A stretch of DNA of 64,000 nt from RH-AL1 sp965277355 (GTDB taxonomy: Bacteria; Pseudomonadota; Alphaproteobacteria; Rhizobiales; Beijerinckiaceae), in assembly GCA_965277355.1 (NCBI GenBank), contig CBDICN010000001.1, positions 620,001 through 684,000 of the forward strand, written 5' to 3'. Shown piece by piece: positions 26,564 to 34,349 of this stretch; position 1 is the first letter of the stretch; every line of letters starts with the position of its first letter. The position numbers were made by a program, and so were the translations under genes. Below the pieces are notes generated by a model, which did no database searches, was not told the DNA's origin, and saw only the letters and a list, made by a program, of their open reading frames with translations.

Positions 26564-26910
26564 CGACTTTTTTTGTGTGACAGGCCGAGCCGGTGCAGCG
26601 TCGACCAGATCGCCGTCGTCGAGACCGCAACGCCACGCTCGGCGAGCGCCGCCTGGAGTTCGGCGAGCGTGATGCCCTTGCGAGCCTGCGTCAGCTCGCG
26701 CAGGACATCGGCGTGCTCTTCGAGGAGTGGCCGCCGATAGCCGCCGATCCGGGCTGGCGCCGTGCTGCCGGTTCTGCGTACACGCTGCATCAGCTTGATC
26801 GCCGCCGACGGGCTGACCGCGAACCGACGCGCCGCCTCGCGCGCCGAACTGCCGTCGTTGACGGCTTCCACGAGCCGCCTGCGCAAATCCTGGGAAAGAG
26901 GTGCAACCAT
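26560..26910 (-). CDS. IS630 transposase, DNA-binding part (orfA)
   Basis: A 116-residue N-terminal half with a helix-turn-helix (DLRRRLVEAVNDGSSAREAARRFAVSPSAAIKL) that would recognise the element ends, and a second helical domain (GITLAELQAALAERGVAVSTTAIWSTLHRLGL). It ends HKKSR at the A7 frameshift site. ATG 26910 is preferred to an in-frame ATG at 26964; it has a GAGG about 7 bases upstream. Confidence 0.87.
   Translation of the reverse strand: MVAPLSQDLRRRLVEAVNDGSSAREAARRFAVSPSAAIKLMQRVRRTGSTAPARIGGYRRPLLEEHADVLRELTQARKGITLAELQAALAERGVAVSTTAIWSTLHRLGLSHKKSR
26568..26574 (-). promoter_or_regulatory. A7 slippery site for programmed -1 frameshift
   Basis: Seven consecutive A on the minus strand within the codons AAA AAA A, just before the orfA stop. 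A -1 slip here places ribosomes in the orfB frame and creates the full-length transposase. This arrangement is well known in IS630-family elements; that slippage occurs here is inferred from the sequence. Confidence 0.7.
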
Positions 26911-27005
26911 GAGAGCCTCGCCGCTGAACAAGACTCTCGAATCTGACTCGTCGATTCCATGCAAGCTCGAAGTGCTCTAGGCTCGTAATCTCTCGGCAAT
27001 AGAGA

Positions 27006-27032
27006 AAGGCGCGCCTCTTGGAGACGCGCCTT
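27006..27032 (-). terminator. Intrinsic terminator of the cold-shock gene
   Basis: On the minus strand AAGGCGCGTCTC, a CAA loop and GAGGCGCGCCTT form a 12-bp stem with one G-U pair, followed by TCTCTATT. It lies 24 bases beyond the csp stop codon (27057-27059) and outside the IS630 end, so it should end the csp transcript before the insertion. Confidence 0.75.
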
Positions 27033-27043
27033 GAGCATCTGCG

Positions 27044-27069
27044 AACGCTCGCGTGATCACGCGAGCGTT
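27044..27069 (-). repeat. 26-bp perfect palindrome across the csp stop codon
   Basis: A perfect 26-bp palindrome centred on TGATCA, with half-site AACGCTCGCGTGA. It includes the last codons and TGA of the cold-shock gene. As RNA it would make a 3' hairpin directly at the stop; as DNA it could be a binding site. It lies just upstream of the intrinsic terminator. Confidence 0.7.
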
Positions 27070-27722
27070 ATGGAGAGCGCCTCGCGGCCCTTCGGCGTGT
27101 CGACCACCCGCATGTTGACCGCCTGCCCTTCGGCCAGATGCTGGATGCCGGACGGACCGAGAATGGAGATGTGGACGAAGACGTCCTTCCCTCCATCGTT
27201 CGACTGGACGAAGCCGAAGCCTTTGTTGTCGTCGAACCACTTGACGTTGCCGCCGACCTGCACGGCCGTCGACGGATCGGGCGCGCGACGCTGCGGCCGC
27301 GGCGAGTCGCCAAACGACGGACGCTGCGGCGCCCGCTCAGCCGCGCCGGCCGTGTCCACCTCGAATACGCGCGTGACCTGCGCGCCCTTCATGCCGTTGC
27401 CGACGGACACCTTGAGCTTGGCGCCGGGCGGCACGGTCTCGTAGCCGGCCGACTGTAGCGCACCGATATGAAGGAACGCGTCGCCGGCTCCATTGGAAAG
27501 CTCGACGAACCCGAAACCTTTGTCGCTCTTGAACCACTTGACCACGGCATCGACGGTCGGAGCCGAAGCTCCGCCTCCCATCTCCTGACCGCTGCCGAAG
27601 CTCGGTGTGCCGCCGAAGGCAGGCCGCGGATTTCTGGAAAGCCGCGGCGCGTCGTAAGGGGAGGGTGCGTCGTCGTCAAAGCCGCGCTTCTTCGGACCCC
27701 TGAAATCTCTACCTTTGCTCAT
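27057..27722 (-). CDS. Two-domain cold-shock protein
   Basis: A 221-residue protein with two CspA-type OB folds, a form common in rhizobia. Domain 1 (about 58-125) has VVKWFKSDKGFGFVELSNGAGDAFLHIGAL; domain 2 (about 155-221) has GNVKWFDDNKGFGFVQSNDGGKDVFVHISIL. Both keep the RNP1 KGFGF and RNP2 FVHI/FLHI RNA-binding motifs. Residues 1-57 are a basic, glycine/proline-rich leader (MSKGRDFRGPKKRGFDDDAP) and a linker joins the domains. It probably acts as an RNA chaperone. It is preceded by a long untranslated region and followed by a palindrome and terminator. Confidence 0.93.
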   Translation of the reverse strand: MSKGRDFRGPKKRGFDDDAPSPYDAPRLSRNPRPAFGGTPSFGSGQEMGGGASAPTVDAVVKWFKSDKGFGFVELSNGAGDAFLHIGALQSAGYETVPPGAKLKVSVGNGMKGAQVTRVFEVDTAGAAERAPQRPSFGDSPRPQRRAPDPSTAVQVGGNVKWFDDNKGFGFVQSNDGGKDVFVHISILGPSGIQHLAEGQAVNMRVVDTPKGREALSITLA

Positions 27723-27881
27723 GATGTGACCTGCTCGTCTCCGCCTCTCGCCGTCGCGCCCTTAATCCTCAGGCGAACCCGATCCGGGCCTTTTACCCGG
27801 GATTGAAAAACCCACGCACGGAAAGGCCAGCAACGACCGCTGCTAGCCTTTCCCGAACATGGTGGTAACCCGATAGAAATG
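27723..27881 (-). promoter_or_regulatory. Probable structured 5' leader of the cold-shock gene
   Basis: No gene is seen in this stretch. It contains a stem-loop at 27821-27852 (GAAAGGCCAGCA with TGCTAGCCTTTC, 11 of 12 pairs, 8-nt loop) and a GC-rich segment around 27780-27805. Because it lies between an upstream operon terminator (27882-27907) and the csp start, it must hold the csp promoter and leader. Cold-shock mRNAs often have long structured leaders; that role here is inferred. Confidence 0.45.
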
Positions 27882-27907
27882 GAAAAAGCCCCGCGAGCCG
27901 CGAAGCT
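27882..27907 (-). terminator. Intrinsic terminator of the rlpA-to-MBL operon
   Basis: On the minus strand AGCTTCGCG, loop GCT and CGCGGGGCT form a 9-bp stem (two G-U pairs) immediately followed by TTTTTCC. It lies about 170 bases downstream of the MBL hydrolase stop and is the only strong terminator between that gene and csp, so it probably ends the long leftward operon. Confidence 0.75.
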
Positions 27908-28021
27908 AGCAGCACCGTTGAAAAAGCGCTACCTGAATTGCGTGTTTTTCAAGCCGGGGCGGCAAGAAAGTCTATCCACGCCGGATTGGTCCAGAACCAC
28001 ACTCGACAGGACCATCATTCG

Positions 28022-28037
28022 CATAATGAACATTATG
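28022..28037. promoter_or_regulatory. Inverted repeat CATAATG-AA-CATTATG
   Basis: A perfect 7-bp inverted repeat with a 2-bp spacer in an AT-rich pocket between the MBL gene stop (28080) and the operon terminator. It looks like a dimeric regulator site, but it lies inside the transcribed 3' region, so an operator role is uncertain. The stretch 27908-28079 has no gene. Confidence 0.35.
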
Positions 28038-28079
28038 GAACCTAAGCTAACCCGGAGCGGGCTTGGTCGGGTGTCGGGC

Positions 28080-28877
28080 TTAAACGGTGAGAACCATGCC
28101 GTCGTAGGCTGGCTCGACATTCGTCGGCAGCGAACGGCTCAAGGCCGCGAAGTCCATGTCGGTGTGCAAGTTCGTGAGAACCGCGCGCCTTGGCCTCATG
28201 CGGTCGATCCAGGCCAGCGCTTCCTCAAGCGAGAAATGGCTCGGATGTCTGGTGTGGCGCAAGGCATCGATAATCCAAAGATCGAGCCCTTCGAGGTGCC
28301 GCACGCTCTCGTTCGGGATCGCGTTGAGATCGGGCGTGTAGGCGATCGCGTCAAAGCGGTATCCGAGCGCATCGATCTCGCCGTGGTGGAGCAGGAACGG
28401 CGTTGCCTCGATGGCGCCGCCCGGCCCTTCCAGGTCGATCGGCTCGCCGCTGCGGATTCGCTTGTCGTCGAGCAGCGGCGGGTAGAGGCTGCCCGGCGGC
28501 GATTCAAAAACGTATGGGAAGGTGCGGCGCACGACGGCCGCCGTGAGCTCGTCCATGTGGAGCGCGATCCGCTTGCGCGCCTTGATCACCAGCGGACGGA
28601 CGTCGTCCATTCCGTGGGTGTGATCGGCGTGCGAATGGGTCATCAGGATAGCCTCGAGGCCATCGACGCCGAGGTCGAGGAGTTGCTCGCGCAGGTCCGG
28701 CGACGTGTCGACGAGGACGCGCGTGCATCCGCCTTCGGGGGCGAGGCGCTCGACGAAGATCGAGCAGCGGCGCCGCCGGTTTTTCGGGTTCGTCGGATCG
28801 CACGCGCCCCAGCCTTGGCCGACGCGCGGCACCCCGCCGGATGACCCGCAGCCCAGGATAGTGATCGTGAGGCTCAC
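28080..28877 (-). CDS. PhnP-like MBL-fold metallohydrolase
   Basis: A 265-residue metallo-beta-lactamase-fold hydrolase of the PhnP group (cyclic phosphodiesterase-like). The metal motif THSHADHTHGMDDVRP is intact, preceded by ILGCGSSGGVPRVG and a family-typical N-terminal CxxxxxKxxR-like zinc region (GACDPTNPKNRRRRCS). Later ligands are in LLHHGEIDALGYRF and AVLTNLHTDMDF. The GTG start at 28877 overlaps the tatD stop by four bases. A tatD-MBL pair is common in alphaproteobacteria; substrate unknown. Confidence 0.88.
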   Translation of the reverse strand: MSLTITILGCGSSGGVPRVGQGWGACDPTNPKNRRRRCSIFVERLAPEGGCTRVLVDTSPDLREQLLDLGVDGLEAILMTHSHADHTHGMDDVRPLVIKARKRIALHMDELTAAVVRRTFPYVFESPPGSLYPPLLDDKRIRSGEPIDLEGPGGAIEATPFLLHHGEIDALGYRFDAIAYTPDLNAIPNESVRHLEGLDLWIIDALRHTRHPSHFSLEEALAWIDRMRPRRAVLTNLHTDMDFAALSRSLPTNVEPAYDGMVLTV

Positions 28878-29680
28878 GGCTCCGCCGCCGCGCAGGGCGC
28901 CGTGCCCTGTTCGATCTTGGCGAACAGCCGCCTGACATTCGCCGTCGTCGCCGCGGCCAGCTCTTCGAAGTTGAGGCCTTTGACGTCGGCCAGCACCTGT
29001 GCTGTGGCGGTGACGTAGGCCGGCTCGTTGCGCTTGCCGCGGTAGGGGCTCGGCGCCAGGAACGGCGCGTCGGTCTCGACCAGCAAGCGGTCGAGCGGGA
29101 CGGCGGCGGCGATCGCGCGCAGCTTGTCCGATTTCTTGAACGTCAGCGCGCCCGAGAAGGAGATCATAAGACCGAGATCGAGCGCGGTTCTGGCCAGGTC
29201 GGCGCCGGCGGTGAAGCAGTGGAGCAGGGCCTTGAAGGCGCCCTTCCCCATCTCGTCCTCGAGGATCGCGGCGGTGTCCTCGTCGGCGTCGCGTGTGTGG
29301 ATGACAAGCGGCAGCCCGCTAAAGCGGGCGGCCGCGATGTGGGTGCGGAAGACGCGGGCCGCGACATCGCGCGGCGCCCGGTCGTAGTGGTAGTCGAGCC
29401 CGGCCTCGCCGATGCCCACGCATTTGGGATGGCGGCTCAGCTCGACGAGGCGCTCCGACGAAACCTCCGGATCGAGGTGCGCCTCGTGGGGATGAGTGCC
29501 GACGGTGAACACCACGTCGTCGTAGGCGTCCGCGACCGCCCTCACCTGCTCGAACCGGTCCACGCGCGTCGAGATCGTGATCATCGCGACGACGCCGGCG
29601 GAACGCGCCCGGGCGACAACCGCGTCGCGCTCCGGCGCGAAATCAGGAAAGTCGAGATGGCAGTGGCTGTCGATGATCAT
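28874..29680 (-). CDS. tatD: TatD-family 3'-5' DNA/metal-dependent hydrolase
   Basis: A 268-residue TIM-barrel metallohydrolase. Metal ligands are in SHCHLDFPDF (HxH), GIGEAGLDYHYDRAP (Glu), LPLVIHTRDADEDT (His), LLHCFTAG (His) and LLVETDAPFLAPSPYRGKRNEP (Asp). TatD proteins are 3'-5' exonucleases or D-aminoacyl hydrolases; the exact substrate is not known. ATG 29680 was chosen because the open frame upstream overlaps metG. One base separates it from metG. Confidence 0.93.
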   Translation of the reverse strand: MIIDSHCHLDFPDFAPERDAVVARARSAGVVAMITISTRVDRFEQVRAVADAYDDVVFTVGTHPHEAHLDPEVSSERLVELSRHPKCVGIGEAGLDYHYDRAPRDVAARVFRTHIAAARFSGLPLVIHTRDADEDTAAILEDEMGKGAFKALLHCFTAGADLARTALDLGLMISFSGALTFKKSDKLRAIAAAVPLDRLLVETDAPFLAPSPYRGKRNEPAYVTATAQVLADVKGLNFEELAAATTANVRRLFAKIEQGTAPCAAAEP

Positions 29681-29681
29681 C

Positions 29682-31226
29682 TCAGTCCAACGCCTTGTCA
29701 TAGCGCGGGAACAGCGGCGCCGGCGGCGGCAGCGACGCGCCGACGACGAGACCGGATCCACTGACGATCGAGGCGACCAGGCGTTCCGAGGCGGCGACAC
29801 CGAGGGCATCCAGCATCCTGCTCATCGCCGACGGCATGAACGGCTGGGCCATGATGGACACGATCCGCACCACCTCTGCGGTGACGAAGAGGATGGTATC
29901 GCGGCGCACGGGATCCGACTTCTTCCCCCAAGGCGCCTCTCCGGCGAAATAGCGGTTGGCATCGGCGACGACCTGCCAGATGTCGGCCAGGGCCACGTGC
30001 AAGGCGAAGGCTGCCATCGCCGCGCGCACCTTCTCCGGCAGCGCGCGCGCATCGGCGAGGAGCGCGCGGTCGGACTTCGTCAAAGCACCGGGCACGGGCA
30101 CCCTACCCTCGCAATTCTTGGCGATCATCGATAGGGAGCGCTGCGCCAAGTTGCCGAGATCGTTGGCAAGATCGGCGTTGACCCGGTTGACGATCGCCTC
30201 GTGTGAGTAGCTGCCGTCTTGGCCGAACGGCACCTCGCGCAGGAAAAAGTAGCGCAGCGGGTCGGCGCCGTAGAGTGCGACGAGCGAGTCCGGCGTCACC
30301 ACGTTGCCGACGGACTTCGACATCTTCTCCCCCCTGTTGAAGAGGAAGCCGTGGACGACGATCTGCTTCGGAAGCGGCACGCCGGCCGACATCAGGAACG
30401 CCGGCCAAAAGATGCAGTGGAAGCGGGTGATGTCCTTGCCGATGACGTGGACGTCCATCGGCCAGAATTTCGCGGCGGCCGCGGCGGGATCCGGCCAGCC
30501 GGTTCCGGTCAGGTAATTCGTCAGCGCGTCGACCCAGACGTACATCACGTGCCCGGTGTCGCCCGGCACGGGAATGCCCCAGTCGAACGTGGACCGGCTG
30601 ATCGAGAGGTCGTTCAGACCGCGCTCGACGAACGCGATGATCTCGTTGCGGTATTTCTCCGGGACGATGAATTCGGGATGCGCCGCGTAGTGCGCGCGCA
30701 ACCGCTCGGTGTAGGCGGAGAGCCGGAAGTAGTAGCTTTCCTCCTCAATCCACTCGACCGGCGCGCCGCCGGGCGCCCGTTTGGTGCCGTCCAGATCGAC
30801 GGTGAGTTCGGACTCGTCGAAGAAGGCCTCGTCGCGCACCGAGTACCAGCCGGGATATTTCGAAAGGTAGATGTCGCCGGCCTCGAGCATTCGCGTCCAG
30901 ATCGCCTGCGCGGCGCGGTGATGACGCCCCTGCGTGGTGCGCACGCGGTCCGTCACGTCCGCCTCGAGGAGCTCCGCCATCGCCTCGAACTCGGCGGCCG
31001 TTCGATCGGCCAGCGCTTGCGGGGTCAGCCCCTGCCTCGCCGCGGTCTGCATCATCTTCTGGCCGTGCTCGTCCATGCCGGTGATGCACAGCGTGTCGTA
31101 GCCGTCGATCGCCTTGAAGCGCGCGATCGCATCCGTGCAGATCAGCTCGTAGGCATGACCGATGTGCGGCGATCCGTTCGCATAGGGGATAGCGGTGGAA
31201 ATCGAGAAATGGGGACGGTCCGGCAT
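29682..31226 (-). CDS. metG: Methionyl-tRNA synthetase
   Basis: A 514-residue class I synthetase that charges tRNA-Met. The HIGH motif is in YANGSPHIGHAYELI and the KMSKS motif is RGEKMSKSVGN. The connective peptide lacks the two four-cysteine zinc knuckles of the long type, and there is no C-terminal tRNA-binding domain, which is the short form usual in alphaproteobacteria. ATG 31226 was chosen over a much longer open frame overlapping holB. It is the fifth gene of the leftward operon. Confidence 0.97.
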   Translation of the reverse strand: MPDRPHFSISTAIPYANGSPHIGHAYELICTDAIARFKAIDGYDTLCITGMDEHGQKMMQTAARQGLTPQALADRTAAEFEAMAELLEADVTDRVRTTQGRHHRAAQAIWTRMLEAGDIYLSKYPGWYSVRDEAFFDESELTVDLDGTKRAPGGAPVEWIEEESYYFRLSAYTERLRAHYAAHPEFIVPEKYRNEIIAFVERGLNDLSISRSTFDWGIPVPGDTGHVMYVWVDALTNYLTGTGWPDPAAAAAKFWPMDVHVIGKDITRFHCIFWPAFLMSAGVPLPKQIVVHGFLFNRGEKMSKSVGNVVTPDSLVALYGADPLRYFFLREVPFGQDGSYSHEAIVNRVNADLANDLGNLAQRSLSMIAKNCEGRVPVPGALTKSDRALLADARALPEKVRAAMAAFALHVALADIWQVVADANRYFAGEAPWGKKSDPVRRDTILFVTAEVVRIVSIMAQPFMPSAMSRMLDALGVAASERLVASIVSGSGLVVGASLPPPAPLFPRYDKALD

Positions 31227-31246
31227 GCGTTCTCGTTCGATCCGCC

Positions 31247-32314
31247 TCACGCCGCCGCCAGGCGCACCGCCGCCGCGAGGTCGGAGAAGATGGACAAAAT
31301 CAGCGGGCGCTTGTCCAGGTTCAGCGCTTCGGTCTCGCGTGCCCTGGCGGCGACTTTCTCCCATACCTCGGCATAAGGAGCAAGGCGAGCGGCCCTCGAC
31401 GGCGCGCCGCTTCGCACCTGCCGTGCAAGCCAGTCGTAGATCGCCGCCATCGCGGCGTCGTAGGCCGGCTCGCCGTCCCGTCCGGAGAGCTGATCGGCGA
31501 GCTTGTGGACGTCGCGCCAGTCGACCTGCGGCAGCCGGCCGAGCAAGCGATCGGTCAAGGCGTCCAGTTCGCTCCCGCGATGGTCGAGCCAGCGAAGGGC
31601 GTCGTGCAGCGATCCCTGCGCCTTGGCCGCGGCTTGCGACCGGACCTCGGGCGGCAGCTCGGACCAAGGCTCGCCCAGCCGCCCGAGGATCGCCTCCACC
31701 TGCCCTCCCCCGAGCAAAGCCAGGCGGATCAGCCGAGAGCGCGAGCGGATCGTCGGTATGACGAGGCCGGGACGATGGGCGATGAGCAGGAACAGCGACT
31801 TCGGTGGCGGCTCCTCGATGAGCTTGAGCAGGGCGTTGGCGCTGGAGCGATTGAGATCTTCCGCACTGTCGACAATGCAGATGCGATAGCCGCCGGCGCC
31901 CGCGGCACGCTGGAACAACGCGATGGCGCGGCGGACATCGTCGGCGCGGATCTCTGTGAAGAAGCGCTTCGTCTTCTCGTTCACCTCGCGTCGTAGCAGA
32001 CCGACATCGGGATGAGCCAACGCCGAGACCTGTCCGGCGATCCTCGATCCAGCCGGCAGTTCGAGGCTGGTCGCCCCCTGTACGGCGCTCGACCGCGGGT
32101 CGGGATTGGCTAGCAGAAAGCGGGCAAGCCGCCAGGCCAGCGTCGCCTTCCCGATCCCGGCCTGACCGCCGAGGATGATCGCATGCGGCAGACGGTCGGC
32201 CCGATAGGCGTCGAGCAGATCGCGTTCCTCCGCCGCATGCCCGATCAGGATAGCGGTGTGGCGGGGATGCGACGCTCCCTCGAAGCGATCCGACTCCTCA
32301 AGGTCGACCAGCAT
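31247..32314 (-). CDS. holB: DNA polymerase III delta' subunit
   Basis: Clamp-loader subunit of 355 residues. The AAA+ Walker A is LGGQAGIGKATLAWRLARFL; EIRADDVRRAIALFQ, RICIVDSAEDLNRSSANALLKLIEEPP (Walker B and sensor region) and LIAHRPGLVIPTIRSRSRL (SRC-like) follow. The zinc-module cysteines seen in many homologues are absent. It lies between tmk and metG, a conserved alphaproteobacterial order. The 70 bases to tmk hold only an AT-rich spacer. Confidence 0.93.
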   Translation of the reverse strand: MLVDLEESDRFEGASHPRHTAILIGHAAEERDLLDAYRADRLPHAIILGGQAGIGKATLAWRLARFLLANPDPRSSAVQGATSLELPAGSRIAGQVSALAHPDVGLLRREVNEKTKRFFTEIRADDVRRAIALFQRAAGAGGYRICIVDSAEDLNRSSANALLKLIEEPPPKSLFLLIAHRPGLVIPTIRSRSRLIRLALLGGGQVEAILGRLGEPWSELPPEVRSQAAAKAQGSLHDALRWLDHRGSELDALTDRLLGRLPQVDWRDVHKLADQLSGRDGEPAYDAAMAAIYDWLARQVRSGAPSRAARLAPYAEVWEKVAARARETEALNLDKRPLILSIFSDLAAAVRLAAA

Positions 32315-32384
32315 GCAACCTCATTTGCGATCTCGCTGAATCGACACGATCGCGCATGTGCGACCGGCAAATCTCAACAATGAA

Positions 32385-33086
32385 CTAGGTATATTTACCG
32401 ATCTTTCCGGTATCGTTACCGAAGCGGTGATGAAGATCGAAGCGGTGCGTGATCAGGTCCCAAATTTCCTGCTCCACGATCGCCGGATTTCGCGTCGCGT
32501 CGATAACGGCGCAGCGCGCCCGCTCGCTGCCGGCTATGGCGAGGAAGGCTTGCCGTAAGGCCCGATGGAAGCTGAGATCTTGTTTCTCGAAGCGGTCGAC
32601 CGCGGCCCCGGAGTTGCGCCTGTGTGCCGCGCGCGCCAACCCGACCTCTGCGGGAACGTCGAGGATGATGGTCAGGTCGGGGCGCACGCCGGCCAGCGTG
32701 ACCCGCTCCAGCCCATCGAGGAAGCTCTTGTCGAGCCTGCCCAGCGCGCCCTGATAGGCCCGCGTCGAATCGTGGAACCGGTCGGACACGACCCAGGTGC
32801 CGACGGCGAGAGCCGGCTTGATCCTTGTGTCGAGATGATCGATGCGGGCGGCGGCGAAAAGAAGCGCCTCTGCCGCGCAGCCAAGCGCCTCGAAGCGGCC
32901 GTCGAGCAGGCCCTCGCGGATACGCTCGGCGACCTCCGATCCGCCGGGTTCGCGAGTCGCGATACAGGGGATCCCAGCGGTAGCAAGCCGGGCGGCAAGC
33001 GCCTTAACCTGGGTTGACTTGCCGCCGCCCTCGCCCCCCTCGAACGTGATGAAGCCGCCTCGGTGCTCGAAGGCCTGCGGCGTCAA
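32385..33086 (-). CDS. tmk: Thymidylate kinase
   Basis: Converts dTMP to dTDP for DNA synthesis; 233 residues. P-loop FEGGEGGGKSTQVKALA, TREPGGSEVAERIREGLL, the VSDRFHDSTRAYQGA (DRxxxSxxAYQ) motif and LIILDVPAEVGLARA-like TIILDVPAEVGLARAA are present. The start is TTG 33086, which overlaps the stop of the D,D-carboxypeptidase by four bases (TTGA), so it is translationally coupled. Confidence 0.94.
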   Translation of the reverse strand: MTPQAFEHRGGFITFEGGEGGGKSTQVKALAARLATAGIPCIATREPGGSEVAERIREGLLDGRFEALGCAAEALLFAAARIDHLDTRIKPALAVGTWVVSDRFHDSTRAYQGALGRLDKSFLDGLERVTLAGVRPDLTIILDVPAEVGLARAAHRRNSGAAVDRFEKQDLSFHRALRQAFLAIAGSERARCAVIDATRNPAIVEQEIWDLITHRFDLHHRFGNDTGKIGKYT

Positions 33087-34270
33087 GAGTGCAACACGTA
33101 CTTGCGAAACAGGCTGCCGACGTACTCGAGCCCGGCATCGAATGCGCGCTTGGGCAGCGAGCCGCGCGCGACCGCGGTCTTGGTGCGCAGCGGCGTGGTG
33201 AACACTTCCGTCGCGCCCCGGAAGAGCTTGAGAACGGCCAGCGGCTGACCAGCCTCGACCGGGGCGAGGAGCGGCCCGATATAGGCGATCTTGGCGCTCA
33301 GCTTCTCGCTGCCGTCCCGCGGCACCAGCACCTTGATGTCGTGGTCCGTCACCAGGGCGATGCTTCGCTCGGATCCGCCGTAGACCTGCGCCGAGCCGAC
33401 CGTCTCGCCGGCGGTGAAGACCTTGCGCGATTCGAAGGTGCGAAAGCCCCATTGCAGGATCCTGCGCGTCTCCGCGCTGCGCTCGGAGGCCGATTTCGCG
33501 CCGTACAGCGCCACGATGAGCCGTTGGCCGTTCTGGATGGCCGAGCCCACCAGCGAGAACCCCGAATCGTCGATGTTGCCGGTGGTGAGGCCGTCGGCAC
33601 CGATGTCCATCGACAGCAGCGGATCGCGATTGGGCTGCTTAATCTTGTTCCAGAGGAAGTCGCGAATTGCATAGATCTTGTAGAGATCAGGATAGGTCTG
33701 GATGAGATGGTCAGCGAGCAGCGCCATCTCGCGGGGCGTCACCTTCTGGTCGGGGTTGTCGTCGCCCCAAGCGTTGGTGAAGGTGAGGTGCCCGAGGCCG
33801 AGTGCGCGGGCGCGATCCGTCATCTTGGTCGCGAAGGCGCCCTGGGAGCCGGCGACGCCCTCGGCCAGCGCGATCGCCGCGTCATTGGCGGAGTCGATGA
33901 TGAGGCCGTGCAGCAGATCGTCGACGCTGATCTCGCTGTGCGGCTTGGCGAACATCGTCGCCCCATGCGAGGGCGCCCCGCCCTGCCGCCACGCGGTCTC
34001 GCTGATCGGAAGCAACTGATCGAGCTTCAGCTTGCCGCTCTTGATCAAGCTGAAGACGAGTTCGACCGTCATGATCTTGGCGGTTGATGCCGGCTTCATG
34101 AGATCGTCGGCGCCGCGCTCGAACAACACGGTTCGGGTCTCGCCGTCGATCAGAATGGTGTGGGCGGCGCTGGTCTGCAGCGGCTCGGCCACGACGCCGG
34201 CCGGAACGGCGGCGGTCAGGCTTCCGATCGTGACGAGCGCGGTGCGAGCGATGTGTTTGGGCGATCTCAC
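33083..34270 (-). CDS. D-alanyl-D-alanine carboxypeptidase (penicillin-binding, DacC-like)
   Basis: A 395-residue class C low-molecular-mass PBP that trims peptidoglycan stem peptides. A signal peptide spans about 1-29 (hydrophobic TALVTIGSLTAAVPAGVVA). Motif 1 SxxK is Ser62-Lys65 (PASTAKIMT), motif 2 SxN is Ser127-Asn129 (DSANDAA). Motif 3 should be KTG but reads Thr229-Thr230-Gly231 (ADGLTTGNIDDSG), so the lysine is missing. The C-terminal PBP5-like beta domain follows. The GTG start at 34270 has GGAGA 7 bases upstream and gives a proper signal peptide; an ATG at 34318 lacks a ribosome site. Confidence 0.9.
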   Translation of the reverse strand: MRSPKHIARTALVTIGSLTAAVPAGVVAEPLQTSAAHTILIDGETRTVLFERGADDLMKPASTAKIMTVELVFSLIKSGKLKLDQLLPISETAWRQGGAPSHGATMFAKPHSEISVDDLLHGLIIDSANDAAIALAEGVAGSQGAFATKMTDRARALGLGHLTFTNAWGDDNPDQKVTPREMALLADHLIQTYPDLYKIYAIRDFLWNKIKQPNRDPLLSMDIGADGLTTGNIDDSGFSLVGSAIQNGQRLIVALYGAKSASERSAETRRILQWGFRTFESRKVFTAGETVGSAQVYGGSERSIALVTDHDIKVLVPRDGSEKLSAKIAYIGPLLAPVEAGQPLAVLKLFRGATEVFTTPLRTKTAVARGSLPKRAFDAGLEYVGSLFRKYVLHS

Positions 34271-34349
34271 GAGACGTTCTCCAAGACCGGTCTTATGCGA
34301 CCACCGCTTAGCGCGCATGCGGGTGCAACGCCAGTCACGCGCCTGACTC

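Larger units (their letters stand above)
25954..26977 (-). mobile_element. IS630-family insertion sequence, complete
   Basis: An element of about 1024 bp bounded by a TA on each side (25952-25953 and 26978-26979), the target duplication typical of IS630/Tc1-type elements. The ends are imperfect inverted repeats: reading inward, the left end starts GAGCATTTCCGGCTTAG and the right end GAGCACTTCGAGCTTGC, 12 of 17 positions equal. It carries two overlapping transposase frames on the minus strand with an A7 slippery run between them. It sits between mazG and the cold-shock gene and breaks neither coding region. Confidence 0.88.

Noticed and set aside
30219..31376. A 385-codon plus-strand frame opposite metG
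   Set aside because: Antisense shadow: metG on the other strand has HIGH and KMSKS motifs and fits the operon.
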